A stretch of DNA of 64,000 nucleotides, taken from the NCBI RefSeq assembly GCF_004340665.1, contig NZ_SLWO01000001.1:684450-748449 (forward strand), given 5' to 3'. The position numbers were made by a program, and so were the translations under genes. Source of the DNA: Pedobacter psychrotolerans (lineage in GTDB: Bacteria > Bacteroidota > Bacteroidia > Sphingobacteriales > Sphingobacteriaceae). Under the pieces are notes generated by a model that saw only the letters and a program-made list of their open reading frames with translations, ran no database searches and was not told where the DNA came from. Below, in pieces: positions 18,029 through 27,900 of the stretch; the first letter of the stretch is position 1, and each line of letters begins with the position of its first letter.

Positions 18029-19213
18029 ATGAGTAAAACAGAAAAATCAAACATCGAATTAGATATTGAGCGGGTCTCACTTATCCCATCTGTCGCAAAT
18101 ATACTGGAAGTAGCATGTGAAATTACAGGAATGGGGTTCGCAGCGATTGCTCGTGTAAGTGAAAATTCATGGATTGCCTGCGCTACGCTGGATAAAATTA
18201 ACTTTGGTTTGGAAGTTGGGGGAGCGCTTCAACTTGAAACCACGATATGTAATGAAATCATGTACCACCATCAGGTGGTTGCCATTGATCATTTTGATGA
18301 GGATCCGGTCTATAAGAATCACCACACGCCTAAATTATATGGCTTACAAAGTTATATATCGGTTCCTGTCATATTAAAAAGCGGTGATTTTTTTGGTACA
18401 CTTTGCGCCATTGACCGGGTTCCGAATCAGGTTAACAATTCAAAAGTAATTAAGACTTTCTCGCTCTTCGCTGAACTGATCGGATTTCATTTAGATTCGC
18501 AAGATGAGCTTGCTGAAAGCAAACGGATACTGAAGGTTGAAAAACGGAGTGCTGAAACCAGAGAGCAGTTTATTGCGATGCTGGGGCATGATCTTCGAAA
18601 CCCGGTGAATGCTGTTTCGAATGCGGTGCAACTTCAGCTGCGGAGTGATCTTGATGAACGCAATAAGCGTTTGGCGACCATTATCCGCGATGCGACAACA
18701 CGTACAAAAGGATTGATTGATAATATTCTTGATTTTGCGAGTGGCAGATTGGGTGGTGGAATTAAGCTCAATTATGAGAATCAATTAAGCCTGGATGAAA
18801 CCATTGATCAGGTTATTGTGGAGCTGAACATGGCTTGGCCTGATGTTGAAATTATAAAAAACATCTCCTTATCTTCTGCATTAAGGGCAGATTATAAGCG
18901 GATTGCTCAATTGCTTTCTAACATATTGGGTAACGCCATTACTCATGGAGAAAAGGGCAAGCCAATTAGGGTGACTATGAATGAGTGTGCTGAAGATAAA
19001 AAATTGATTGTTTCCAATTCCGGCACACCGATACCACCACATATTTTGCCACACTTGTTTAAGCCTTTTTCGAGAGGGAAAGTGAGGCCTGGGCAGGAGG
19101 GTTTAGGTTTAGGGCTTTATATTGCTAAAGAAATTGCCTTGGCTCACGGTGGCGGAATCAGTGTGGAGTCTGATATTGAAGCTACATCCTTTATCATCCG
19201 GCTTCCTCATTAA
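18029..19213 (+). CDS. GAF-domain sensor histidine kinase
   Basis: The 394-residue protein has no membrane segment and is predicted to be cytoplasmic. A GAF domain spans about 20-155 (YISVPVILKSGDFFGTLCAID is its C-terminal signature). A HisKA domain follows with His187 in MLGHDLRNP, then a HATPase domain with N-box LLSNILGNAITHG and G-box GLGLGLYIAKEIA. The ligand of the GAF domain cannot be told. No response regulator is adjacent on the same strand. Confidence 0.92.
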   Translation: MSKTEKSNIELDIERVSLIPSVANILEVACEITGMGFAAIARVSENSWIACATLDKINFGLEVGGALQLETTICNEIMYHHQVVAIDHFDEDPVYKNHHTPKLYGLQSYISVPVILKSGDFFGTLCAIDRVPNQVNNSKVIKTFSLFAELIGFHLDSQDELAESKRILKVEKRSAETREQFIAMLGHDLRNPVNAVSNAVQLQLRSDLDERNKRLATIIRDATTRTKGLIDNILDFASGRLGGGIKLNYENQLSLDETIDQVIVELNMAWPDVEIIKNISLSSALRADYKRIAQLLSNILGNAITHGEKGKPIRVTMNECAEDKKLIVSNSGTPIPPHILPHLFKPFSRGKVRPGQEGLGLGLYIAKEIALAHGGGISVESDIEATSFIIRLPH

Positions 19214-19288
19214 CCGTTGGTTAAAATGATGGCGGATTGATTCAACTCCTGTTTAAAGCATAGATTTCATTTGTAGATCAGGTATTTC

Positions 19289-20368
19289 CTATTGATGGTT
19301 TTTGATGTAAATTTTAAATGTCGTTCCATTTCCGGGTGTACTATCCACTACAATTTTTCCTCCAGAAAGGTTAACAATTTCCCTCACGAGGTGAAGCCCA
19401 ACGCCGGTGCCTTCTACATCACGGGAAATTCTTTCATATTTCGTGAATATTTTGTCTGTATCTTCCTTATTAATACCTCTGCCATTATCAGCAACTGAGA
19501 TGACAAAAAAATCATCTTCTGTGAAAGTTCTAATGAGGATTTCCGGGCGGCGTTGCTGATCTCTGTACTTGATGGAGTTGCTGATTAAATTATAGAGCAC
19601 ACTTCGAAGTTTCCGGCGTACAAATAAAACTTCTGAGTGGGTTATATCCCAGCAGATAGAAGCATTTGATTCCAAAATCTGCGGGGCAAGCGTGAGCCGA
19701 ACATCTTCAAGGATTTGTTCAATATCCAGCAGTTCTTCAACAGATTTATAATTTTGATCTGTTTTACGTGAATCTGTTAGTTCAGTAACAATCCCTTTAA
19801 TTTTATGCAGGCCATTTTCTATTTTTTCAAGCAAAGCCGGGAATTTTACCATTCCCTTTTCCGGCGTTTTCTTGAGCATTTCGATGGTTAAGGTTAAACT
19901 GGTTAATGGCGTTTTAATGTCATGTGAAATGGTATCCAATAAAAGCTCATGCTCCATAATTAACTTTTCCTGTTCTTTCAGGTCATGAATCCTAAGGGTA
20001 ATATCTACAAAAGTAATGATCACGCCATTATTCTGATTCCCTTTCTGCACTAGATATGGCAGTATGTTCATCTGGTACCAGCGCATATCAGTAGTCTGAA
20101 TTTCTTTTTCCAGCAACTCTCCGGTTTTAATTACATGTTCAATGTTTTCTATGATAGTAGGGAAGCGAAAGTTGTCTTTAATATCCATAATCGACTTTCC
20201 AATATCATGAGGATGAAGCTTAAACTGCTTCATGGCTGGAGGAGTGAATTTTCGCAGGATCAGATTGGCATCTACAAATAATTGAGGAATAATGGTATTG
20301 CGGAAATAATTTTCCAGTTCATCATTCAATTCAATGAGGGCATTAATTTGCTGATTTTGACTTTGCAT
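19289..20368 (-). CDS. PAS-domain sensor histidine kinase
   Basis: The 359-residue soluble kinase has a PAS domain (about 25-130; FVDANLILRKFTPPA and VIITFVDITLR, like the PAS of CheR-type fusions). A HisKA domain carries His149 in TISHDIKTPL, and a HATPase domain follows (NLISNSIKYRD, then GRGINKEDTDKIF and GTGVGLHLVREIV). The lone receiver gene at 20532-20891, 163 bases upstream on the same strand, is a possible partner. Confidence 0.92.
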   Translation of the reverse strand: MQSQNQQINALIELNDELENYFRNTIIPQLFVDANLILRKFTPPAMKQFKLHPHDIGKSIMDIKDNFRFPTIIENIEHVIKTGELLEKEIQTTDMRWYQMNILPYLVQKGNQNNGVIITFVDITLRIHDLKEQEKLIMEHELLLDTISHDIKTPLTSLTLTIEMLKKTPEKGMVKFPALLEKIENGLHKIKGIVTELTDSRKTDQNYKSVEELLDIEQILEDVRLTLAPQILESNASICWDITHSEVLFVRRKLRSVLYNLISNSIKYRDQQRRPEILIRTFTEDDFFVISVADNGRGINKEDTDKIFTKYERISRDVEGTGVGLHLVREIVNLSGGKIVVDSTPGNGTTFKIYIKNHQ

Positions 20369-20531
20369 AGATACTATTCATGTAGGTTGATTGACTACAA
20401 TATAATAAAAAATGGTTGAGGTAAAAGGGTTTGTATATTTATATCTTGTTTATTACATGGGATAAATCTTGCACGTAACCATACATCATCAACAATTTAA
20501 TTGATTAATTATGATGGAAGAGGCAAAAAGG

Positions 20532-20891
20532 TTAACTATGAATATTAGTACGGATTTTATTTAGAAAAAAATCCAGCTCGAAGGGTTTTTGTATAAAGGC
20601 ATCAGCTTTACAACCTGTACTTACCTGTTCTAAACTGGCATGAGCACTCATTATAATAATGGGGATATGGTTTTGCAGACTTTCAGACCTTAACTGGTTA
20701 CAAACTTCCAATCCAGATCCATCTGGTAACATTACATCTAAGATAAAAAGGTCTGGCAATTCTCTGGTATCTCTACTCATAAAATCATTTACATTTTCAA
20801 AAGAAACTACTTCATAATCTTCAGATACCAGAATCCACTCTACCACTTCTCGTATATCTCTATCGTCTTCTAGTACAAAAATTTTAGCCAT
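20532..20891 (-). CDS. Single-domain response regulator
   Basis: The 119-residue protein is only a receiver domain: acidic pocket EDD near residue 9, phospho-acceptor Asp52 in FILDVMLPDG, Thr/Ser position in IIMSAHA, and Lys in FIQKPFEL. With no output domain it must act by protein contact or in a phosphorelay. It is upstream of, and co-directional with, the PAS kinase gene. It is similar in size and sequence style to the receiver at 35293-35652. Confidence 0.9.
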   Translation of the reverse strand: MAKIFVLEDDRDIREVVEWILVSEDYEVVSFENVNDFMSRDTRELPDLFILDVMLPDGSGLEVCNQLRSESLQNHIPIIIMSAHASLEQVSTGCKADAFIQKPFELDFFLNKIRTNIHS

Positions 20892-21112
20892 ATGATTGTT
20901 AAATTATTACAACAACTGTTTGATTGTTTAGTTTGAGATAACGTTTAAATTTTTTGCCTGGTAACGGTTTGGTGGTATTATAGCATCACCAAAACAACTA
21001 TTCAATTTAGGTTAACAGCAAAATGCCCTTAAGCGAAACCAAATTATCAAGTGTTTCTACTATTGTAAATGATTTGATATTTTGTTAGCCTGGTTATTGA
21101 TGCTGTAAAATG

Positions 21113-21157
21113 ATTGGGCTTGTTGAAAACCATTAAATGGTGTTCAACAAGCCCAAT
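21113..21157 (-). terminator. Long hairpin terminator
   Basis: A 15-bp perfect stem (21113-21127 with 21143-21157; arm ATTGGGCTTGTTGAA) continues after one mismatch into a second 6-bp stem (ACCATT/AATGGT). It follows the leftward 21685-21194 gene and is followed on that strand by CATTTT. It probably ends the alcohol dehydrogenase operon. Confidence 0.65.
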
Positions 21158-21193
21158 GTATTGAAATCAGATCAATAGCATGTTTCTATATCA

Positions 21194-21685
21194 CTACTTT
21201 TTCTTTTTAGAAAGATAGGTGAACAATAGTGTACCGACTACGGCAGCTACCAGTACTTTTTTAGCTAAACCAGCAGCATTGTATTTCAACTCCGCTTTAA
21301 TGCCTCGTTCTGCCAGGATATTAGGAAAAACACCCTTACCGAGATCTTCAATAATTCCTTCCCAGGCATTAATTCTATCGGCAAGAATTAAGGGAATCCA
21401 GTGGCGGTAGCGATCTTCACTATGTTTAAAGGCATAACGCCTGATGATGCCGCTCAGGCCTGATGGCGGAACCGTAGTGCCAAATACCACAGGATAAACA
21501 GGTCGCTCAATTGATTTGAGCAATTCAATTTCTACAGGCTGTTGTGCTGAGCGTTCGTAATTCAATCGGTTATGATCATCACCCGTGTAATTTTTCATGG
21601 GGTAGGTGGGTTCATTATCAGGATCCATATCCATTCCCCACCCTGGGATTTGCTGGTAATCTATATTGGTATTTTCCGTTTTCAT
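21194..21685 (-). CDS. Conserved-looking protein with C-terminal membrane helix, function unknown
   Basis: The start is placed at MKTENTN (21685), 11 bases after the dehydrogenase stop; the longer upstream frame would overlap that gene. The 163-residue protein has a polar N-terminus (IPGWGMDMDPDNEPTYPMK), a middle segment with PVVFGTTVPPSGLSGIIRR and YRHWIPLILADRINAWEGII, and a C-terminal membrane helix (VLVAAVVGTLLFTYL) ending in KKKK. I do not recognise a domain. Tight linkage to the dehydrogenase suggests joint function. Confidence 0.8.
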   Translation of the reverse strand: MKTENTNIDYQQIPGWGMDMDPDNEPTYPMKNYTGDDHNRLNYERSAQQPVEIELLKSIERPVYPVVFGTTVPPSGLSGIIRRYAFKHSEDRYRHWIPLILADRINAWEGIIEDLGKGVFPNILAERGIKAELKYNAAGLAKKVLVAAVVGTLLFTYLSKKKK

Positions 21686-21696
21686 AGTTTTTTTTA

Positions 21697-22836
21697 TTAA
21701 GGTATAAGTACGGTTTTGATGCATTCATCAAGTTTTGAAGAGAAGATGTGATAGGCATCAGATACTTCCTGCAATGGAATGCGGTGGGTGATTAGTCCTT
21801 TCGGATTTAACCTTCCTGATTGAACATGATCAATTAACTTGGGTAAAAGGCGTTTAACAGAGGCCTGATTTGCCCGTAGGGTGATGCCTTTATTGAGGAT
21901 GTTTCCAATGGGTGCAAAATTAAATGGGGGGCCATAAACACCTACAACAGATACAATTCCGCCTTTTTTTACTGAATTAATTGCCCATTGAAATGCGGTA
22001 GCTGATCCGGCCTGCATCAGTGTCATTTTACCTGTAAAGGTTTGCAGGGCATTTCCTTCTGCTTCGCAACCTACACAATCAATGCATACATCTGCGCCGT
22101 ACCAATCTGTAATTCTTTTAATAAAAACCACCGGATCATCCATTGATTTAAAGTTATAGGCTTCGCACTTGGCGTAGTTTTTTGCAAATTCTAATCTGTA
22201 ATCAATATGATCGATAATAATTACCCTTGCCGGGCCGAAAAACCAGGCGCATCTGGCAGCCATAATACCAATTGGGCCTGCTCCAAATACCACTACGGTA
22301 TCACCTTCTTTAATTCCGCCCATTTCGGCAGCCTGATAGCCTGTAGGTACTACATCGGTTAGTAGAACAGCATCATCCGGATCCATATCTGCCGGAATTA
22401 CGGTTGGTCCAACATTGGCATATGGCACCCTCACGTATTCTGCTTGTCCGCCATCAAAGCCTCCTGCTGTATGTGAGTAGCCAAATATGCTCCCTACTGC
22501 GGTAGCCATGGCGTTTGATTCATGGCAATTTCCGTAAAGCCCTTGCTTGCAAAAATTACATTTGCCACAGGCAATATTAAAGGGTACCAATACTTGATCG
22601 CCAATTTTTACATTGGTTACCAAAGGGCCTGTTTCTACAATAACGCCTGTAAATTCATGTCCAAATACGGAGCCCACACGGGTATCGGGTACCATTCCGT
22701 GGTAGAGGTGAAGATCGGATCCGCAGATACAAGTTCGGGTTACACGCACAATTGCATCTTCCGGATGTAGGATCTCTGGCATTGGACGTTGTTCTGCCCG
22801 GACCCTGAACGGCCCTCTGTAATTCATTGCTAACAT
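21697..22836 (-). CDS. Zinc-dependent alcohol dehydrogenase
   Basis: The 379-residue medium-chain dehydrogenase has catalytic-zinc residues Cys38 (CGSDLH) and His60/Glu61 (GHEF). Its structural-zinc cluster is Cys90, Cys93, Cys96 and Cys104 (CGKCNFCKQGLYGNC). The NAD-binding Rossmann motif is VVFGAGPIGIMAA followed by an acidic IIIDHID, favouring NAD over NADP. It resembles the glutathione-independent formaldehyde dehydrogenase/threonine dehydrogenase-like group, but the substrate is not certain. It heads a two-gene operon with the small membrane-anchored protein. Confidence 0.9.
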   Translation of the reverse strand: MLAMNYRGPFRVRAEQRPMPEILHPEDAIVRVTRTCICGSDLHLYHGMVPDTRVGSVFGHEFTGVIVETGPLVTNVKIGDQVLVPFNIACGKCNFCKQGLYGNCHESNAMATAVGSIFGYSHTAGGFDGGQAEYVRVPYANVGPTVIPADMDPDDAVLLTDVVPTGYQAAEMGGIKEGDTVVVFGAGPIGIMAARCAWFFGPARVIIIDHIDYRLEFAKNYAKCEAYNFKSMDDPVVFIKRITDWYGADVCIDCVGCEAEGNALQTFTGKMTLMQAGSATAFQWAINSVKKGGIVSVVGVYGPPFNFAPIGNILNKGITLRANQASVKRLLPKLIDHVQSGRLNPKGLITHRIPLQEVSDAYHIFSSKLDECIKTVLIP

Positions 22837-22997
22837 AATTTATGGTTTAGTTTTCCTGGTAAATGTTTGGTTGTACAAATGAATAGGGTTTTGCACAACC
22901 TGTGGTGATGGTTTAAGAACAAGGCTGGGGAGATTGAAGTTTAGCTTAAAATCAATTCGCGTATTTTACACTGATTTAAGTTTTAACACTAAGTTGG

Positions 22998-23130
22998 CTG
23001 TACCGATGTGAAATCGGTACAGCTGCGCTGCCGCCGAAGGGCTTTTACTTTTGGCTTGGCCCAAAAGTAACAAAAAGCCGAGGCTTGGATCTGATGTTGG
23101 ATAAATTCGTTAAAGCTTTATTTCGGCAGC
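22998..23130. repeat. Intergenic palindromic repeat element
   Basis: A perfect 10-bp stem (22998-23007 with 23013-23022; arm CTGTACCGAT, 5-base loop) is followed by a segment with complementary TTTTACTTTTGG and CCAAAAGTAAC (about 23043-23070). No reading frame here looks coding. It looks like a mobile or dispersed intergenic element of the type common in this group. Confidence 0.5.
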
Positions 23131-23366
23131 ACAAGCAGCGATGAAAAATCGCAGAATATGCGCTGCCTTGGGCAGTGGTGGCTTGAAAGTTTTTGCAGAA
23201 GCTTTAACGTTTTCTCCTTCCATCATCTCCTAGGCCGGATAGTAGGGTGTAAATAGCAGGGTGCCCATCGCTGGGTGCGAAGAATGTTTTTTCTCTCGCC
23301 CTTTCCCATTCTTGGGGAAAGGTGCCGTTAGGCGGATAGGGGCTATTTCTGCTTTCATTTTTTACT

Positions 23367-23744
23367 TTGGATGGTAATCTCAGCAATGCGGATGGTAATC
23401 TCAGCAATGCGGACGGCAACCTCAGCGATGCGGACGGCAACCTCAGCAATGCGGACGGCAATCTCAGCGATGCGGACGGCAATATCAGCGATGCGGACGG
23501 TAACCTCAGCGATGCGGACGGCAATCTCAGCGATGCGGATGGCAACCTCAGCGATGCGGACGGTAACCTCAGCAATGCGGACGGCAACCTCAGCAATGCG
23601 GACGACAACCTCAGCGATGCGGACGGCAATATCAGCAATGCGGACGGCAACCTCAGCGTTGAACTAAAAATTAAGGGCAGTATGGAAAAGTGTAAAGGTG
23701 TTGGAGGTCGATCAGTAAGGATTTCGGCAGGGGGGGATGTATGA
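23367..23744 (+). CDS. Possible repeat protein with 7-residue DADGNLS repeats
   Basis: This 125-residue frame (TTG start) translates the 21-bp array into repeats of Asp-Ala-Asp-Gly-Asn-Leu-Ser, followed by a unique 30-residue tail (LKIKGSMEKCKGVGGRSV). Of five variable positions per repeat unit, three fall at synonymous third positions in this frame, and a terminator-like hairpin follows the stop (23765). Against it: no good ATG, no signal peptide, and the opposite strand is also open with the same third positions (23204-23650, LPSASLR repeats). It is listed as a possible gene only. Confidence 0.3.
   Translation: MDGNLSNADGNLSNADGNLSDADGNLSNADGNLSDADGNISDADGNLSDADGNLSDADGNLSDADGNLSNADGNLSNADDNLSDADGNISNADGNLSVELKIKGSMEKCKGVGGRSVRISAGGDV
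23369..23661. repeat. 21-bp tandem repeat array, about 14 units
   Basis: Thirteen full units and one partial unit follow without gaps. The unit is ggaYggYaaYMtcagcRatgc. Variation is confined almost entirely to the five ambiguous positions, and four of these are transitions. Because 21 is a multiple of 3, several frames on both strands stay open through it. The units are contiguous with no spacers. Confidence 0.9.
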
Positions 23745-23764
23745 TGACGGGTGGGGATTAAATA

Positions 23765-23798
23765 AAAGCAGCAACTGATTTTTTTCTGTTGCTGCTTT
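23765..23798. terminator. Terminator-like hairpin
   Basis: An 11-bp perfect stem (23765-23775 with 23788-23798; arm AAAGCAGCAAC) has a T-rich 12-base loop and is followed by ATTTTGT. It lies 20 bases after the repeat frame stop on the plus strand and 47 bases after the end of the leftward 245-residue gene, so it may serve either or both. Confidence 0.55.
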
Positions 23799-23844
23799 AT
23801 TTTGTAGATGGGATAGGGATGATTGTTTTCATTTTGTTATGCTG

Positions 23845-24582
23845 CTAATTTTTAAAGATTATACCTGAAATTTGTTTGTATTGAGGGGTATTTACACCAA
23901 AAACAGATTTACAATAGTCTTTCGCATTTAAGGCGAGTGCAACCATACCCGTTTTAGGATCGTATAAGATTTGATCGCGATGGAGGCGGACATTACTTAA
24001 CTCTGCATTTTTTGAAATCACATCGCGATTTTTTGTCAGCAAATTATTATACATATTCATAAGTGTTTCTACTTTCAATTCTACCTCGTTTGGTGCATAT
24101 TGCGGTATGGTTCCCAATAGCTGAATTTGTTTTTCGAAGGTATCTAACCTGCTATCAAAACTTTGTTGCGATGCGGAAACCTGATTTACCACTGTACCAC
24201 TTGCTGCCAATTGTTGTTTTTGCTCTTCGGTTAATTTAGCAGATGCACGCCTGCCTTGTATTTTACGGTGATTGGTGGCTGCATTATCTATCACAGCGGT
24301 TGATAAATTGCTGGCTTTTAAAGCATTAAAAATACGGGTGCTTAACTTATTTAAGGGTTCAAAGGCTTCTGCGCGGCCAGCAACCCAATTGCTGTTTATC
24401 GCAATTAATTCGTTTACCTGTTTGGTGATCGCTCTGGCTGCTATGGCTTTATCATTTAAACTGGATAAATTAATGTTGTCATTACTGGGGTTGTAGGTTG
24501 CTCCATAGCTGGTTAAATAGGTGATCAGGGTTTCAAAGTTGGCCACATTTTTGGCATGGCCGGTTTCATACGTTTTAGACAT
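23845..24582 (-). CDS. Hypothetical helical protein, 245 residues
   Basis: I do not recognise a domain. The protein has no signal peptide or membrane helix and is mostly helical and polar. A loop with KIQGRRASAKLTEEQ sits near residue 110, and long helices follow (FDSRLDTFEKQIQLLG, then VELKVETLMNMYNNLLTKN). The C-terminal part is more conserved-looking (RDQILYDPKTGMVALALNAKDYCKSVFG, shown in part). The frame is clean and has normal codon use. It lies beside the tandem repeat array and upstream of the restriction locus, on the opposite strand from the latter. Confidence 0.75.
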   Translation of the reverse strand: MSKTYETGHAKNVANFETLITYLTSYGATYNPSNDNINLSSLNDKAIAARAITKQVNELIAINSNWVAGRAEAFEPLNKLSTRIFNALKASNLSTAVIDNAATNHRKIQGRRASAKLTEEQKQQLAASGTVVNQVSASQQSFDSRLDTFEKQIQLLGTIPQYAPNEVELKVETLMNMYNNLLTKNRDVISKNAELSNVRLHRDQILYDPKTGMVALALNAKDYCKSVFGVNTPQYKQISGIIFKN

Positions 24583-24950
24583 TCTTTTTTTGTTTTAAGA
24601 AGTAAATATTTGATTAATTGAAATCAAGATAGGGATTTAGGTTTACAACTTATAGGGGTGTGTTGGTTTTTTTTGAAGGGGGTACGGGAAACCGTAAGTA
24701 TTAGCGCATAGAGATAAGGAAGTTTGAAAAAATTAATATAACCTTAATGATAAGACCAAGTGAGCGATTAGATAACTATACTTGCTACAACTACTTCAAT
24801 TTAAAAAAGAACAAATGAGGGTTCAAATGCTTACATCATTTTAGATTTATTATATATAGCCCATTTTAATAGCTCTTTATCTTTTAAGCTGAATGTTTTT
24901 TAGTATTATTGACAATACCTCTTGTAATCATCTTCTCATTAAATATTTTC
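24583..24950. other. Intergenic region before the restriction-modification gene
   Basis: No gene was found here. The sequence is AT-rich. It contains a copy of the palindrome-like TACGGGAAACCGTAA at 24683-24697, which recurs in inverted orientation at 50742-50756 ahead of another nuclease gene. No strong promoter match was seen. Confidence 0.5.
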
Positions 24951-27900
24951 ATGACGATCTCTTATACTGACATAAAAAATAGTTTAAATAAAGCTTATCG
25001 CTTGATAAAGCCGCGTAGAAAAGACTTAGATAATTTTAAACTAAAATTAACAAATTTACTATCCCATATTGATGAAAAGGAGTCTGAGGAAAATGTGAAA
25101 ATACACCTAATGGATTTTTTGAAAAATACATTTTTTCATCCAGATCATTTAATTGCTACGAACGGAAGAACGGATTTTGTTATTCATACTTCAGTTTCGG
25201 CTCAAAGCCCTGTTGGTGTTATGTTTGAGGTTAAAAAGCCAACCAACCGGGTAGAAATGATTACGAAGGATAATCTGAATGCACGAGCCATGCATGAACT
25301 GATTTTGTATTTTTTAAGAGAGCGAATGGATAAAAAAAATAGTTCATTAACTCACCTTATTATTACCAATATTTATGAATGGTTTGTTTTTGATGCCACT
25401 TTGTTCGAAAAAATTTTTACGCAAAGTAAAGATTTACAGAAAGCTTATAAAGAATGGAATTCAGGACAGAAAATAAGTACCACCACTGGGCTTTTTTATA
25501 ACGAAATTGTTAAACCTTTTCTACATGAACTAGATAAAGAGATTAGTTTTGCTCATTTTGATATTAGACATTATGAAAAAAATCTTCGTAGTAAAAGTGA
25601 TAAAGATGATAATAAGTTAATATCGCTATATAAATTTTTTAGTCCCGTACATTTATTAAAACTCCCTTTTGTTAACGATAGTAATTCGCTTGATAAAGGA
25701 TTCTTTACTGAACTTCTTCATTTAATAGGGCTAGAGGAAGAAAAAGAGGGGGGTAAAAAGATTATTAGAAGACTTAAAGAGGGTAAAAGAAATCCTGGTT
25801 CTATCTTGGAGAATACTATTAATATTCTAGAAGTTGAAGATAGTATTAGAAAAGTCCCAGCTAAACTTCAATTCGGTTCTAGTAAAGAAGATAGATTATT
25901 TAACCTTGCATTAGATTTATCTATTACATGGGTAAATAGAATTCTGTTCTTAAAGTTATTAGAAGCTCAACTCTTAAAATATCACAATCTTGATAAGAAA
26001 TACAGGTATTTAAATACGAATGTTATTAGGGATTATGACGAACTATACAAACTGTTTTTTCAGGTATTAGCAAAAAGAAATTTTGATAGAACACCTGTAA
26101 TACAGCAAAAGTATGGGCATATACCGTATTTAAATAGTTCGTTATTTGAGATTTCAGAACTAGAAGATCTTACCATTAAGGTTAATGCATTAGATGATTA
26201 TTTGGATATCCCTTTGTATGTAAATTCCGTAATCAAAAAAGGTGTGTCTAAAAAAGATACTTCGGTTATGAATACATTACATTATTTCTTTGAGTTTCTT
26301 GATGCCTATGATTTCGCATCGGTAGGAAAAGAGGAAATACAAGAAGACAATAAAACAATCATAAATGCTTCTGTACTTGGTCTCGTTTTTGAAAAAATAA
26401 ATGGATACAGAGATGGGTCTATCTACACCCCAGGCGCTGTTACTATGTTTTTATGTAATGAAACTATTCGTAAAGCAGTAATAAAGAAATTTAATGATAC
26501 CTATAGTTGGAAATGTGAAAGCATAGGAGATTTGAGAAATCATTTAGCTGATCGAAGAAATCAAAAGGATGTATTAGAATTCAATAGAGTTTTGGAAAGT
26601 GTTAAAGTTGCAGACCCAGCTGTTGGATCGGGCCATTTTCTTGTTTCCAGTTTAAATGAATTAATAGTTATAAAAGCAGAGTTAGGCATATTTGCTGATG
26701 AATTTGGTACAAGAATCGGCAATGTAGACATTAGTATTGCCAATGATGAATTAGTAATTACAGATCATAAAACGCAAGACTTTTTTGAATATAGTGTTAA
26801 TCAAAATACTTATGGAAAGTATTCTGTTTCGCCAGATATCCAGAAAATTCAACAAACACTTTTTAATGAAAAAAGAAATATCATAGAAAGATGTTTATTC
26901 GGGGTAGATATCAATCCTAATTCTGTAAAAATCTGTCAGCTGCGATTGTGGATTGAGCTCTTAAAACATGCTTATTATAAGTCAGCCGATGAAGCATCTG
27001 AACAATTAGAATTGGAAACTTTGCCTAATATTGATATCAATATTAAGCAAGGGAATTCGCTTTTAAGTAAATATAGTTTAACAGAAGACCTATCTGATGT
27101 TTTTAAGAAAAACCAATTTGGAATAGCAACTTATAAGCTTGCGGTACAAGCTTATAAAGATGCCCCAAGTAAAGAGGCGAAGGAAGAGTTGAGGAGGTTT
27201 ATTAAAGAGATAAAAGAAAATTTTCATGAAACTGTACGGATACGCGATCCCAGGCGGAAAAAACTGTCAGAACTACGAGGACAACAAAGTTTAGCAAGAA
27301 ATAATTTCGATTTGTTTGGGCAGAAGAGAGCAGTAAAAGACATGGAGGGAGAGGTTAAAAAACTGCAAATTAGTATTGATAAAATTGAACTAGAGATTTC
27401 AGAAATTGAAAGTAATGTAATCTATAAAAATGCTTTTGAATGGCGGTTTGAATTTCCTGAAGTGCTAGACAATAATGGAGATTTTGAAGGCTTTGAAGTT
27501 ATTATTGGTAACCCACCATATATACAGTTGCAAAAAATGGGTGCTGATGCTGATGCACTGCAAAAACAGAATTACGCGACGTTTACCAGAACTGGTGATA
27601 TATATTGTTTATTTTATGAACAAGCAATTAATCTTTTAAAACCTGGTTATTTCTTTGGTTATATTACTTCAAACAAATGGATGCGTGCTAATTATGGGCA
27701 GGCAACAAGAAAATTTTTTCTTGAAAAAACAAACCCACTATTGTTAGTTGATTTTGGAGGTTATCAAGTTTTTGATTCCGCTACTGTTGACACAAACATT
27801 CTTTTGGCTCAGAAAGGAGATTATATAGGTGAAACGGAAACCTGCCTTATTGATAAAAGTTTAGGTAGTATAGAAAAAATGAGCGTTTTTATTAGTCAAA

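Noticed and set aside
23369..23661. CRISPR-like appearance of regular 21-bp repeats
   Set aside because: Units are contiguous with no spacers and no cas genes are nearby; it is a simple tandem array.
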